A DNA stretch of 64,000 nt from Thermasporomyces sp036564245 (GTDB lineage Bacteria > Actinomycetota > Actinomycetes > Propionibacteriales > Actinopolymorphaceae), in the NCBI GenBank assembly GCA_036564245.1, contig DATCKU010000073.1, positions 62,001-126,000 on the forward strand, in the 5' to 3' direction. A program made the position numbers and the translations under genes. Shown piece by piece: positions 26,802 through 36,098 of this stretch (position 1 is the stretch's first letter; each line of letters opens with the position of its first letter). The notes beneath the pieces were generated by a model, which ran no database searches, was not told the origin of the DNA, and saw only the letters and a list, made by a program, of their open reading frames with translations.

Positions 26802-27623
26802 ATGCCGGTCTGGATCTGTGCCACGTGTGCCGTCGAGCATCCCGACACTGAAGAGCCACCAGCGATCTGCCGGATCTGCACCGACGAGCGACAGTACGCC
26901 CGTCCCACCGGGCAACGCTGGACGACGTTGCGCGACCTCCAGGCCGCCGGCCATCGCTGCCAGGTCACCGAGGTGGAGCCGAACCTGCACGGGATCACCG
27001 TCGAACCGGCCGTCGGCATCGGCCAGCGTGCGCTGCTTTTCCGCACACCGCACGGCAACCTGCTCTGGGATCCCACCGGGTTCGTCGACGACGACGTGGT
27101 CCAGGAGCTCGGCGAGCTCGGGGGCGTCCACGTCATCGCCGCGAGCCATCCCCACATGTACGGCGTGCAGGTCGAGTGGAGCCTCGCGTTCGGTGGAGCA
27201 CCGGTATGGGTCGCCGAGGCGGACCGGCAGCATGTGCAACGCCAGCACGACGTGATCCACTACTGGTCGGGGGTCGCCGAGCCGCTGCCCGGCGTGACGT
27301 TCGTCCAATGCGGCGGACACTTCAAAGGAAGCGCGGTGGCGCATTGGGTCGGAGCCGACGGACGCGGTGTCTTGCTGGCAGGCGACACCATCAGCCCGAC
27401 ACCCGACACGCGTTGGGTGTCGTTCATGCGGTCGTACCCCAACTACATCCCACTCTCGGCGGCCGCGGTCCGGAAGGTCGTGCAGGCGGTCGAGCCGTAC
27501 GACTACGACCGGATCTACGGCAACTTCGGCAACTACGTCGGCGCGAATGCGAAGGCAGTCGTCCGGCGCTCGATGGAGCGCTACATCAGCTGGATCCGTG
27601 GCGACTTCGACGCCGACACCTGA
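26802..27623 (+). CDS. Metallo-beta-lactamase-fold hydrolase with N-terminal Cys4 zinc-finger-like motif
   Basis: The 273-residue protein opens with WICATCAVEHPDTEEPPAIC, giving two CxxC pairs (CATC and CRIC) that look like a small zinc ribbon. The rest resembles MBL-fold proteins annotated as hydrolase or glyoxylase: LLFRTPHGNLLWDPTGFVDD, ASHPHMYG in place of the usual HxHxDH, FVQCGGHFKGSAVAHW, and LLAGDTISPTPDTRWVSFM. The canonical metal motif is altered (SHPHMYG), so activity and metal content need caution. The ATG at 26802 follows GGGAGGAG. It is divergent from the methyltransferase gene with a 231-base spacer. Confidence 0.78.
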   Translation: MPVWICATCAVEHPDTEEPPAICRICTDERQYARPTGQRWTTLRDLQAAGHRCQVTEVEPNLHGITVEPAVGIGQRALLFRTPHGNLLWDPTGFVDDDVVQELGELGGVHVIAASHPHMYGVQVEWSLAFGGAPVWVAEADRQHVQRQHDVIHYWSGVAEPLPGVTFVQCGGHFKGSAVAHWVGADGRGVLLAGDTISPTPDTRWVSFMRSYPNYIPLSAAAVRKVVQAVEPYDYDRIYGNFGNYVGANAKAVVRRSMERYISWIRGDFDADT

Positions 27624-27761
27624 CCGGCCACGCCGACAGCTGACCGATGAGGATGGCGACCGGCCGGTGTCGCGGAGATGGACGGGGTGGCCGGATCCGG
27701 CCCACGACACATGCCCGAACCTTGACAGCCTGCTGCGTCCAGCGGAACCGTTACACCGTTA

Positions 27762-27777
27762 GGTTAATCGTCTAACC
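27762..27777. promoter_or_regulatory. Inverted repeat upstream of the sugar ABC transporter operon
   Basis: GGTTA and TAACC flank a 6-base spacer, about 70 bases before the solute-binding protein gene, in a locally AT-rich stretch with a nearby CGTTACACCGTTAGG. This could be a LacI- or GntR-type operator. A TTGACA at 27722 has no well-placed -10 partner. Confidence 0.35.
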
Positions 27778-27849
27778 AATGCGCACCTGCGACGAGGACC
27801 GCACGGTGCGTGACGATAGGCGGTCAAGTCGAGGCCCAGGGGGTCGGCG

Positions 27850-29436
27850 ATGATGCGTCCCAGCCAGTTCGGGGTAACGGCGGGCATTGCCGGAGGAGGC
27901 CTGTCACGGAGGCAGCTCCTTGCCGCGCTCGGAGGCGCCGGCGTAGCGATCGGCCTGAGCAGCTGCGAGGTGGTCACCGACCCCGATGCCGACCGCGCCA
28001 GCCCAAGTCCCTCGCGCCGATACAACATCCCCGACAGCGGCGCGAAACTGCCGACCGGCAAGGTCACGTTCCGGTGGATGGACTCCGGCGACCTGAAGGC
28101 GCTGTTCGAGGTGCCGTTGTTCCGCGCGTACGAGCAGAAGCACCCGAACATCACCGTCGACTACCAGGACTCGCCGTGGGACCGGATCAACGAGGTGGTC
28201 CCGCTCGGGGTTCGCAACGGCACCGCACCCGACGTGTTCGCCAAGCCGAACAACGTGCCCGTCCAGGTCATGATCAACGAGGGCTGGGTGGCGCCCATCG
28301 ACGACATCATCCCCGACTTCGAGACGTGGAAGTCGCGCTTTCCCGACAACGCCTTCATCCCGGGCGTGCACATCTTCAACGACCGCACGTACACCTGGCC
28401 GGTGACCTCGAGCAAGCGGTACGCGCACATGCTCATGTACGACCGTGAGTACCTCGAGGACGCCGGCTACGACCCGGAGTCCGAGCCGCTGAGCTGGGAC
28501 GACTTCCGTGCGGCCGCGAAGAAGGTCACGCAACAAGGCGACGGCGACTACTACGGCCTCATGCTCAACGGTCAGGGCCTCGCCGGGGTCGTCGGCGCAC
28601 TGGCGCAGGTCGCCGGCGCGCGAGGTGCCGGTGGTCCGTGGATCGACTGGAAGACCGGCGAGTACGCCTACACGGCGCCACAGGTGAAGCAGGCCTTCGA
28701 GCTGCTCCTCGCCATGAAGTCCGACGGCAGCATCTTCCCCGGATTCCTGAGCCTCGGCGATGCCGACGCGCGAGCCCGGATGCCGCAACGCGTCGCCGCC
28801 ATGGTCTTCGACGGGCCGTGGGACATCCCGGAGTGGCCGACCATCAACCCCGACTACGACTTCGGCGTCGCGATGCCGCCGAGCCCGACGGCCGGGACGT
28901 GGGCACCGGCCAACTACCAGGAGACCGGATCGAACCAGGTCTTCGTGTACGCGAAGAGCAAGTACAAGTCGATCGCCGGTGACCTGTTCTCGTACATGGG
29001 CAGTCTCGAAGGCCAGACCAACATCGTGATCGCGTCAGGCGGCAACCTCGGGTCCCAGTGGCCGGAGGCGAACGACCGGGCGCGCCGCACCGACGTGCTC
29101 ACGGATCGGTCCAAGGCGGCATGGGACATCGCCGAGCGGTTGATGCGCATGGCGCCCATGGTCGAGGTGCGCTCCTCCGAGGTCGTGAAGGTCATCCTCG
29201 AGCTCAAGCCCGTCACACCGACGCTCGCCGACATCGCGCAAGGGATCATGAGCGGACAGCTCGACGACATCGACCGCGCGCTACAAGACCTCAAGGACAG
29301 AAGCGAGAAGAACTTGGACGACGCGGTCGCGGCTGCCCGTGCCAAGGGCGCAGACGTGTCGCGTGACCTGTGGGTGTTCCCCAACTGGGATCCCACGAAG
29401 GACTACACGCCCGACATGTACGCGGACCTCGCCTGA
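27850..29436 (+). CDS. Sugar ABC transporter solute-binding lipoprotein
   Basis: This is an extracellular solute-binding protein of 528 residues. It has a Tat-type lipoprotein signal: SRRQLLAALGG (19-29) leading to the lipobox GLSSC with C39 as the lipidated residue. The mature part resembles family 1 sugar-binding proteins: KVTFRWMDSGDLKALFEVPL, HPNITVDYQDSPWDRINEVV, PDVFAKPNNVPVQVMINEGW and AAMVFDGPWDIPEWP. The substrate is probably an oligosaccharide from the glycans handled by this region, which is inference. The start is ATG at 27850 or 27853. It is followed with a 1-base overlap by the first permease gene. Confidence 0.93.
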   Translation: MMRPSQFGVTAGIAGGGLSRRQLLAALGGAGVAIGLSSCEVVTDPDADRASPSPSRRYNIPDSGAKLPTGKVTFRWMDSGDLKALFEVPLFRAYEQKHPNITVDYQDSPWDRINEVVPLGVRNGTAPDVFAKPNNVPVQVMINEGWVAPIDDIIPDFETWKSRFPDNAFIPGVHIFNDRTYTWPVTSSKRYAHMLMYDREYLEDAGYDPESEPLSWDDFRAAAKKVTQQGDGDYYGLMLNGQGLAGVVGALAQVAGARGAGGPWIDWKTGEYAYTAPQVKQAFELLLAMKSDGSIFPGFLSLGDADARARMPQRVAAMVFDGPWDIPEWPTINPDYDFGVAMPPSPTAGTWAPANYQETGSNQVFVYAKSKYKSIAGDLFSYMGSLEGQTNIVIASGGNLGSQWPEANDRARRTDVLTDRSKAAWDIAERLMRMAPMVEVRSSEVVKVILELKPVTPTLADIAQGIMSGQLDDIDRALQDLKDRSEKNLDDAVAAARAKGADVSRDLWVFPNWDPTKDYTPDMYADLA

Positions 29437-30443
29437 TGGCCGCGACCGACCTGGCACGAGTCGGTCGCGGCGGATCCGAGCAGATAAGCGGTTCCGGCCG
29501 TGGGCCCGGTTCCGGCACGACCTGGCGACGGATCGTCTCCTCCCGCTGGTGCTACGCGTTCATGCTGCCGTCGTTGCTGCTCGGCGGCATGTTCACGTTC
29601 TACCCGATGGTCATGTCGTGGTACTTCTCCTTCTTCAACTGGAGCGGGTTCACAGCGGAGATGTCGTTCGTCGGGCTCGACAACTACCGCGAGCTCGTCC
29701 GCGATCCGTTGTTCTGGGACGCTTTCGGCCGGTCGTTCCTGTTCGTCATCGTGGCCGTGCCGATCCGGTTGGTCCTGTCGTTGCTCGTGGCGATCCTGCT
29801 CAACAACCAGGCGCTGAAGCTCGCTCCGGTCTTTCGTACGTTCTTCTTCCTGCCGGTCGTCACGACCGCCGCGATCGTCGGGATCGTGATGACGTTCGTG
29901 CTGAGCCCGTTCCACGGCCCGGTCAACCAGGCACTCACCGGTCTCGGCTTGGTACCCGAGCCGGTCGACTTCCTCGGCGACCCCGACACCGCACTCTGGG
30001 CGGTGATGGGCGTGGAGATCTGGAAGAACTTCGGCATCACCATGATCTACTGGCTGGCGGCGCTGCAGACCGTGCCCCGGATCTACTACGAGGCGGCGAA
30101 GGTCGACGGCGCCGGAAGGTTCCAGCTGCTGCGTCACATCACGATTCCGGTGCTGCTGCCGTTCGCCGCCATCATCATCCTGCTGACCGCCAACTCCACG
30201 CTGCACGTCTTCGCGATCGTGCAGGCCATGACTCGCGGCGGTCCGTACTTCTCCACGCAGGTGATCGAGGTGTACATCTACCAGACGGCGTTCGCCGCTG
30301 ACCAGGTTGGCGGCGTTCCCCGGCTGGGTTACGCGTCGGCCGCCGGATGCTTCTTCGGCGTCGTCGTGATGCTGATCGCGCTCTTGCAGGTCTTCGCCGC
30401 ACGGAAGGCGGCCCAAGTGCGTTCTCAGTTGGTGAGTGGGTGA
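29436..30443 (+). CDS. Sugar ABC transporter permease 1 (MalF-like)
   Basis: This 335-residue inner-membrane protein has six predicted spans after a 35-residue Gly/Ser-rich N-terminus. First span: WCYAFMLPSLLLGGMFTFYP. The EAA loop that contacts the ATPase is YYEAAKVDGAGRFQLLRHIT, with the conserved EAA and G spacing. It belongs to the CUT1 permease family. Its ATG (29436) overlaps the stop of the binding-protein gene (TGATG), so translation is probably coupled. The next permease overlaps in the same way. No ATPase gene is near, as in many actinobacterial systems that share a single MsiK-type ATPase. Confidence 0.93.
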   Translation: MAATDLARVGRGGSEQISGSGRGPGSGTTWRRIVSSRWCYAFMLPSLLLGGMFTFYPMVMSWYFSFFNWSGFTAEMSFVGLDNYRELVRDPLFWDAFGRSFLFVIVAVPIRLVLSLLVAILLNNQALKLAPVFRTFFFLPVVTTAAIVGIVMTFVLSPFHGPVNQALTGLGLVPEPVDFLGDPDTALWAVMGVEIWKNFGITMIYWLAALQTVPRIYYEAAKVDGAGRFQLLRHITIPVLLPFAAIIILLTANSTLHVFAIVQAMTRGGPYFSTQVIEVYIYQTAFAADQVGGVPRLGYASAAGCFFGVVVMLIALLQVFAARKAAQVRSQLVSG

Positions 30444-31285
30444 TGACGCGGTCCCGAATTGCCCGCAACGTGCTGCGGTCCACGCTGATCTCCGTCGTCC
30501 TGCTGCCGATCTGCATCGTCTGGGTCTACCCGTTCCTCTGGATGGTCTCCTCCTCCATCAAGACCAACGCGGAGATCTTCGCCGGCCTGGGGTTGTTCCC
30601 CGAGGCGATCCGGCTCGACAACTACGTGCGGGCGTGGAACGAGGCGAAGGTCGGCGACTACTTCGTCAACACCGTTCTCGTGACCGGTGGCTCGATCGTC
30701 ATCTCCGTGCTCGCCGTGTCGATGATGGGGTACGTCCTCGGCCGATATCGTTTTCCCGGCAAGCGGATCATCGTCGGGCTGCTCGCAGCCGCGATCTTCC
30801 TGCCGGAGGGCTACACGATCATCCCGGTGTTCGACCTCATCAACAGGCTGAACCTGCAGGGATCGCTGTGGGGACTCACGCTGGCCGAAGCCGGGGGCAT
30901 CCACGTCATCGCGACCCTCCTCTTCGCCGGCTACTTCAGCCAGCTGCCCAAGGAGCTGGAAGAAGCTGCCATGTTGGACGGCGCAGGCTTCCTGCGCATC
31001 TTCTGGCAGGTCTACCTCCCGCTCGCAAAGCCCGTGACCGCCACCGCGATCATCCTGCAGTTCATGCACTCCTGGAACGACTTCCTGCTACCGCTCGTCC
31101 TCACGCTCAACCAGCCCGAGCTTCGCACCTTGTCGGTGGGCATCTACTCGTTCCAGGGCGAGTACTTCACCGACTGGTCGGGCATGGCGGCGGCCGCGAC
31201 CATCGGGCTGCTTCCCATCATCGTCGTCTTCCTCTTCCTGCAGCGCTACTTCGTCGAAGGGATCGCCGGTGCCGTCAAACAGTGA
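30443..31285 (+). CDS. Sugar ABC transporter permease 2 (MalG-like)
   Basis: The second CUT1 permease has 280 residues and about six spans, starting TLISVVLLPICIVWVYPFLW. FLPEGYTIIPVFDLINRLNL and the EAA loop ELEEAAMLDGAGFLRIFWQV are diagnostic. It pairs with the MalF-like partner to form the channel. The ATG at 30443 overlaps the previous stop (TGATG). Its last 17 bases overlap the GTG start of the cytoplasmic sulfatase at 31269, which ties that enzyme to the transporter operon. Confidence 0.93.
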   Translation: MTRSRIARNVLRSTLISVVLLPICIVWVYPFLWMVSSSIKTNAEIFAGLGLFPEAIRLDNYVRAWNEAKVGDYFVNTVLVTGGSIVISVLAVSMMGYVLGRYRFPGKRIIVGLLAAAIFLPEGYTIIPVFDLINRLNLQGSLWGLTLAEAGGIHVIATLLFAGYFSQLPKELEEAAMLDGAGFLRIFWQVYLPLAKPVTATAIILQFMHSWNDFLLPLVLTLNQPELRTLSVGIYSFQGEYFTDWSGMAAAATIGLLPIIVVFLFLQRYFVEGIAGAVKQ

Positions 31286-32714
31286 GACCTACGATGTAAA
31301 CGCCTTCGCCACGGAGAGCCGACGCATGGACGCTCACGGCCGGACCAACGTCCTCATCCTCAAGTCCGACGAGCACAATCCCCGGATCGCGTCGACCGAC
31401 GGCCACCCGTTCATCGAGACCCTCAACCTCGACCGGTTGGCGGCGGCCGGCGTCGTCTACGAGAACGCCTACTGCCCCTCTCCCCTGTGCTGCCCGTCGC
31501 GGTCGTCGTTCATCTCCGGGCTACCGGTGCACCGCATCCAGGCGTACAACAACTCGATGGTGATCGAGCTGCCCGACTACCCGTCGTACGGGCGACTCCT
31601 ACGCGACGCCGGCATCCATACGGTGCACGTGGGCAAGGTCGATGCCTACCGGCCGCCCGACGAGCTGGGCTTTGCCGAGATGCTGGGCGAGGGGTACCGG
31701 AAGGTCGGCGACACGGCGTTCTCTCGTGACCCGTTGACGATTCGCGACGACGCACAGGAGCGGATTCGCGGCGTCGGCGTCGCTCGCGATCCGTTCGCCG
31801 GCGACGATCGACGGATCGCACAGGCCGTGAGCTTCATCGAGCGTGCGGCTTCGTTGGACCGGCCCTGGACGATGGAGGTCAACATCGTCGCTCCGCACTT
31901 CCCGCACTATGTGACGCAGGAGCTGTGGGATCGTTACGCAGACCACGCTGACCTGCCGGAGGCCGATGCCACCGCGGCGTCGGCTCAGCATCCGTACGCC
32001 CAAGACCTGCGTCGCCACTTCGGCACCGACGCCTTCACCGAAGCCGACGTCCGCCGGCACCGGCGTGCGTACTACGGCCGAGTCACCTATGTCGACAACC
32101 AGCTGGGCGTGCTGCTGGATGCGTTGGAACGCACCGGGCAGCTGGCGAACACGGTGGTCGCCTACACCTCCGACCACGGCGAGATGCTGGGCATGTTCGG
32201 GATGTGGTGGAAGTGCAGCATGTACGAAGACTCGGTGCGGGTGCCACTCGTCGTCGCCGGCCCGGGGTTCCCGCAGGGGGTCCGGGTTCGTACGCCGGTG
32301 ACGCAGTGGGACCTGAACGCCGCCATCTTCGCCGCGGTCGGTGTGCCTCGACCTTCTGATCTCGCCGGCGTCCCGCTGCAGACCGTGGCGCCCGATGATC
32401 GCACGCGCGCGGTGTTCGCGGAGTATCACGGACACGGCACGCAGGGCAGCTCGTTCATGGTGCGACAGGGCGGATGGAAGCTCATCTACCACGCCAAAGC
32501 ACCGCACCAGCTGTTCGACCTGGACTCTGACCCGCTCGAGATGCGTGACCTCGCCCCCACTGAGCCGGCGCGGGTTCGGGCGATGACAGCGCTCCTTCGC
32601 GAGGAGTTCTGCGACCCGGAGCGGGAGCAGGAGCGTGCCGAGGCGTTCATCCGACGTCAGCTCGCCGCCGTCAGCGCCACATCGTCCTCGGTGCCGGAAG
32701 CGACGCACACGTAG
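31269..32714 (+). CDS. Cytoplasmic sulfatase (type I) in the sugar transporter operon
   Basis: This 481-residue sulfate-ester hydrolase has no signal peptide. It carries TNVLILKSDEHNPRIASTDG as the N-terminal metal-binding region, C74-C-P-S-R as the formylglycine signature in PSPLCCPSRSSFISG, VGKVDAYRP, and YTSDHGEMLGMFGMWWKCSM with metal ligands. Choline-sulfatase-like and glycan-sulfatase branches share these blocks, so the substrate is open. The GTG at 31269 lies inside the end of permease 2 with GAAGGG upstream; ATG at 31326 is an alternative start. Its place in the transporter operon argues for desulfation of an imported sulfated sugar in the cytoplasm. Confidence 0.87.
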   Translation: MPSNSETYDVNAFATESRRMDAHGRTNVLILKSDEHNPRIASTDGHPFIETLNLDRLAAAGVVYENAYCPSPLCCPSRSSFISGLPVHRIQAYNNSMVIELPDYPSYGRLLRDAGIHTVHVGKVDAYRPPDELGFAEMLGEGYRKVGDTAFSRDPLTIRDDAQERIRGVGVARDPFAGDDRRIAQAVSFIERAASLDRPWTMEVNIVAPHFPHYVTQELWDRYADHADLPEADATAASAQHPYAQDLRRHFGTDAFTEADVRRHRRAYYGRVTYVDNQLGVLLDALERTGQLANTVVAYTSDHGEMLGMFGMWWKCSMYEDSVRVPLVVAGPGFPQGVRVRTPVTQWDLNAAIFAAVGVPRPSDLAGVPLQTVAPDDRTRAVFAEYHGHGTQGSSFMVRQGGWKLIYHAKAPHQLFDLDSDPLEMRDLAPTEPARVRAMTALLREEFCDPEREQERAEAFIRRQLAAVSATSSSVPEATHT

Positions 32715-32848
32715 TCGGCGTTGTGCCAGGCGTCCTTCGCCCACTGACCCGTTCGTCAGGACATTCGTTGTCGAGCAACGCACAAAGGTTTCACGACGCT
32801 ACCGAAAGCCTAGAAACCCCGACAGCGAGTTGCCGACACTCGGTGGAC

Positions 32849-34393
32849 ATGTACCTCACGCAGAGCTTGCACCGGTCCATCCAGTGCCTCCCTGAGGCGC
32901 CCGCGACGGTTTTCGGTGGGCGCGTCCGCAGTTTCGGTGAACTCGGCGACCGGGTGTCCCGGCTGGCCGGTTCCCTGCGCCAGTTGGGCATAGACCACGG
33001 TGAGCGCGTGGCGATCCTGTCCCTCAACTCCGATCGATTCGCCGAGTGGCTGCTCGCGGTTCCGTGGGCGGGCGGCGTCGTCAACCCGATCAACGTTCGC
33101 TGGAGTACGTCGGAGATCGTCTACTCGCTCGACGACTCCGGAACGCACGTCCTGTTCGTCGACGACACGTTCGCCGCGCGAGTGCCCGCCATCAGAGAAG
33201 GCCACCCTGACCTGCGGGCGGTCGTCTACATGGGTGACGACCCTGCTCCCCACGACATGCTGAGCTACGAGAAGCTCATCCGTGACGGAGAACCCGTCGA
33301 CGACGCACGACGTGGCGGCGACGAGCTCGCCGGGCTCTTCTACACGGGCGGGACGACCGGTTTCCCGAAGGGCGTGATGCTGAGCCATGCCAACCTCCTC
33401 ATCTGCACGATGGGAGCGGAGGCCTCGAGTCGGTCCGGCGCTGGGCGAAAGCACCTCATCGCGGTCCCCATGTTCCACCTGGCCGGGATTTCCCGCTGGC
33501 TGAACCACCTCCTGCTCGGGAACACCCAGGTGATCCTGCCGGCGTTCGAACCCGTCGCCGTCATGCAGGCAATCCAGGAGCACCGGATCGGCGACCTCGT
33601 GCTCGTGCCCACGATGCTGCAGATGATCGCCGACCACCCCGAGCTGCCCAGTTTCGACCTGTCGAGCGTGAACTCGGTCGTCTATGCGGGTTCGCCGATC
33701 ACGACGAGCCTGCTCGAACGCGCGATGCAGGCCTTCCCCGAGGCGGAGTTCACGCAGTTCTACGGCCAGACGGAGCTCGCCCCCATCACGACCGCGCTCA
33801 CCGCAGAGGATCATCGCGAGGGCACCAAGCTCCGGTCGGCGGGTCGCGCGGTCGTCCACTCCGAAGTCAGGATCGTGGACTCCGACGACAACGAGGTGCC
33901 CCGCGGGACCGTCGGCGAGATCGTGAGCCGTGGCGCCCACGTCATGCAGGGCTACTGGAATCGGCCGGAGGAGACCGCCCAGGCACTGCGAAATGGCTGG
34001 ATGCACACCGGTGACGCGGGCTACATGGACGACGACGGCTATGTCTACGTCGTCGACCGGCTCAAGGACATGATCATCACTGGCGGCGAGAACGTCTACT
34101 CGGCCGAGGTGGAGAACGCGCTTGCCGACCATCCCGCTATCGACTCCGTCGCGGTGATCGCTGTTCCTGACCCAGATTGGGGCGAGCGCGTGCACGCCGT
34201 CGTCGTCTGCAAGCCAGGACACAGCATCGACCTGGAGCAGATCCGCGAGCACTGCAGGAAGTCGATCGCACCCTACAAGGCTCCTCGCAGCTGCGAGGTC
34301 GTCGACGCGCTACCGCTCTCGCCTGCCGGCAAGGTTCTCAAGCACGAGCTCCGCAAGCCGTACTGGGAAGCATCGGGGCGCCAGGTCCACTAG
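32849..34393 (+). CDS. Acyl-CoA synthetase (AMP-forming, ANL superfamily)
   Basis: This 514-residue adenylate-forming ligase couples a carboxylate to CoA through an acyl-AMP. The P-loop-like motif is GLFYTGGTTGFPKGVMLSHA. Later blocks are QFYGQTELAP, GWMHTGDAGYMDDDGYVYVV, DMIITGGENVYSAEVE and LPLSPAGKVLKHELRK, in which the Lys is the catalytic A10 lysine. The length fits a medium- or long-chain acyl-CoA ligase. The ATG at 32849 follows GGTGG. It is 134 bases downstream of the sulfatase on the same strand; a link with glycan use is not obvious. Confidence 0.9.
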   Translation: MYLTQSLHRSIQCLPEAPATVFGGRVRSFGELGDRVSRLAGSLRQLGIDHGERVAILSLNSDRFAEWLLAVPWAGGVVNPINVRWSTSEIVYSLDDSGTHVLFVDDTFAARVPAIREGHPDLRAVVYMGDDPAPHDMLSYEKLIRDGEPVDDARRGGDELAGLFYTGGTTGFPKGVMLSHANLLICTMGAEASSRSGAGRKHLIAVPMFHLAGISRWLNHLLLGNTQVILPAFEPVAVMQAIQEHRIGDLVLVPTMLQMIADHPELPSFDLSSVNSVVYAGSPITTSLLERAMQAFPEAEFTQFYGQTELAPITTALTAEDHREGTKLRSAGRAVVHSEVRIVDSDDNEVPRGTVGEIVSRGAHVMQGYWNRPEETAQALRNGWMHTGDAGYMDDDGYVYVVDRLKDMIITGGENVYSAEVENALADHPAIDSVAVIAVPDPDWGERVHAVVVCKPGHSIDLEQIREHCRKSIAPYKAPRSCEVVDALPLSPAGKVLKHELRKPYWEASGRQVH

Positions 34394-34465
34394 ATCGGAC
34401 GACACAGGCCGACAAGAAGCCGCGGTGCGGGCCAGATCCGGAAAATCCCGCACCCGGCAAGGTCT

Positions 34466-34481
34466 TGCATACTAGCATGCA
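34466..34481. promoter_or_regulatory. Near-perfect palindrome before the secreted DUF4185-like gene, possible operator
   Basis: TGCATACTAGCATGCA is a 16-base dyad around CTAG with one mismatched pair, about 85 bases upstream of the start codon. Its right part TACTAGCATGCA recurs with one change, in reverse orientation, in the GH127-GH67 divergent region (38517-38528). Confidence 0.45.
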
Positions 34482-34564
34482 GTTCCGAGTTGGTCTCCCA
34501 CGCGCTTCCTGGCCAGGCGCGCGCCGCGCGACGCCCCCCGCGTCGGTGACCCCAAGGAGCTCGC

Positions 34565-36046
34565 ATGCCGCGATATCGGTCCTCCCTACGTGCAACAGCG
34601 CTGCTGCTCGCAAGCGGCGCACTCCTCGTCGTCGGCGCGGTTGCCGCGCCGGCCGGCGCCCACCCGAAACCAGAACGCGGACCCAAGCCGGGAGAGGCAC
34701 CGCCACTTCCCGCCGTGGAGTCCGCGGTGACGTTCGCCGAAGGTCCGGACTACGCCACGGCACCCGACGGCACGATCTACAGCCCGCTCGACGAACCCGA
34801 CGTCATCCTCGGCCACGACAACGGCCAGAGCACGTTGTACGACAACGGCAAGGGACTGCGGTTCTCGTACTGGTCGTTCGGCGACACGGGTCTCGCGCAA
34901 CCCAACGGCGATGGGAAGAACTTCCTCGGCAACACCGCCGCCAGGACCACCGACCTCGACATGAGCGACAACGTGAGCGAGTGGCTCTACGACGGCGGGC
35001 CCGACGGCCCTCGCGAGGCGTGGCGGCTCACCGCGGAGGAGGAAGCCTGGAACGCGACACGCCGTGACACCGACCCGAACACACCGGGCTGCCAGCCAGG
35101 CCCTGGCATCACGTGGATGGAATGCGGCGACGAGTACGCCATCTGGGGTTCCGGCATCGTCGCCGATCCGAAGAACAAGCGGATCGTGGCGTTCTACAAC
35201 CTCATCAAGCGGTACCACGCCAAAGCGGAGTCGCGTCCAGACCCCGACAACCCGGGCCAGACACTGCCCTGCACGGACGAGGACATCGAGAACCGCGTCG
35301 AAGCGTGCCGCGTGTTCCTCTTCGACGGCGTGGGGCAAGGGGTCGCGATCTGGACGGAGGACCTCTCCGATGGCGACGACTGGGAGCGGATGACCATCAC
35401 CAACGCGACCGATCCGAGCAAGCCCACCGCCTTGTGGCCGTACGACGACGACCCGACGACGCCCGACACGAGGTTCGACAACGCCTTCTTCCGGCACGGC
35501 AACTACCTCTACGCCTACGGCTGCCCGGGCTTCCTTGCCACGCAGTGCCAGGTCAGCCGGGTTTCGCTGGCCAGGCCGGGTGACGTCTACGACCGCGCGG
35601 CCTGGCGCTTCTACGCGGGAAAGGACCGCGACCGGTCACGGTGCCCGACGCTCTGGTCACCTGACGTCGCGTGCGCCGCGGCACTGAAGGTCGACACCGA
35701 CGGAGGGCCGGAGGAGAGCCTCGGCGGCGGAGCCGCCGGCACGTCGGTGTTCTGGAACCCCGCGCTGAAGGTCTTCATGTGGATCTACAGCCAGCCGCTC
35801 AGCAACGAGATTCGCTACCGCGTCGCCTACGCGCCGGAAGGCCCGTGGTCGCGGTCGGAGCTTCTCGGCATGGCGCTCCCGGCGGCGGGTACCGGGCTCG
35901 GCTCGGTGAGCTACGCGGGCTTCGCGCACCCCGAGTACGCCGAACGCAACGGTCTCGTGCAGTACATCACGTACGCCCACACGACCGGTTTCCTGCGTGG
36001 CGACCTGCCCATCATGAAGGTGACGTTCCGCGAACCACGCCGCTGA
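34565..36046 (+). CDS. Secreted DUF4185-like protein, probable propeller-fold glycan enzyme
   Basis: The 493-residue product has a Sec signal peptide (RATALLLASGALLVVGAVAA, cleavage likely after AGA near residue 32). The mature protein shows repeated beta-sheet patterns, with RFSYWSFGDTGL, VFLFDGVGQGVAIWTEDLSD, NAFFRHGNYLYAYG, TSVFWNPALKVFMWIYSQ and EIRYRVAYAPEGPWSRSELL. These resemble DUF4185 and five-bladed glycosidase-like propellers. Acidic residues suggest a catalytic glycosidase, but no active site can be named. The gene is preceded by a palindrome shared with the GH127-GH67 region and followed by a strong terminator hairpin. The substrate would be the same glycan as for its neighbours, by inference. 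Confidence 0.7.
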   Translation: MPRYRSSLRATALLLASGALLVVGAVAAPAGAHPKPERGPKPGEAPPLPAVESAVTFAEGPDYATAPDGTIYSPLDEPDVILGHDNGQSTLYDNGKGLRFSYWSFGDTGLAQPNGDGKNFLGNTAARTTDLDMSDNVSEWLYDGGPDGPREAWRLTAEEEAWNATRRDTDPNTPGCQPGPGITWMECGDEYAIWGSGIVADPKNKRIVAFYNLIKRYHAKAESRPDPDNPGQTLPCTDEDIENRVEACRVFLFDGVGQGVAIWTEDLSDGDDWERMTITNATDPSKPTALWPYDDDPTTPDTRFDNAFFRHGNYLYAYGCPGFLATQCQVSRVSLARPGDVYDRAAWRFYAGKDRDRSRCPTLWSPDVACAAALKVDTDGGPEESLGGGAAGTSVFWNPALKVFMWIYSQPLSNEIRYRVAYAPEGPWSRSELLGMALPAAGTGLGSVSYAGFAHPEYAERNGLVQYITYAHTTGFLRGDLPIMKVTFREPRR

Positions 36047-36063
36047 CCCGGCTTCGCGCAGGT

Positions 36064-36098
36064 GAGGCCCCTGCAGCAGGTTCGGCTGCAGGGGCCTC
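36064..36098. terminator. Strong bidirectional terminator hairpin
   Basis: GAGGCCCCTGCAGC (36064-36077) and GCTGCAGGGGCCTC (36085-36098) form a perfect 14-pair stem with a 7-base loop. It lies between the convergent DUF4185-like and GH127 genes. There is no U-tract, as is common in actinobacteria. Confidence 0.85.

Noticed and set aside
27722..27727. TTGACA as a -35 promoter element for the sugar operon
   Set aside because: No -10 box lies 16-18 bases downstream. The hexamer alone is too common to call a promoter.
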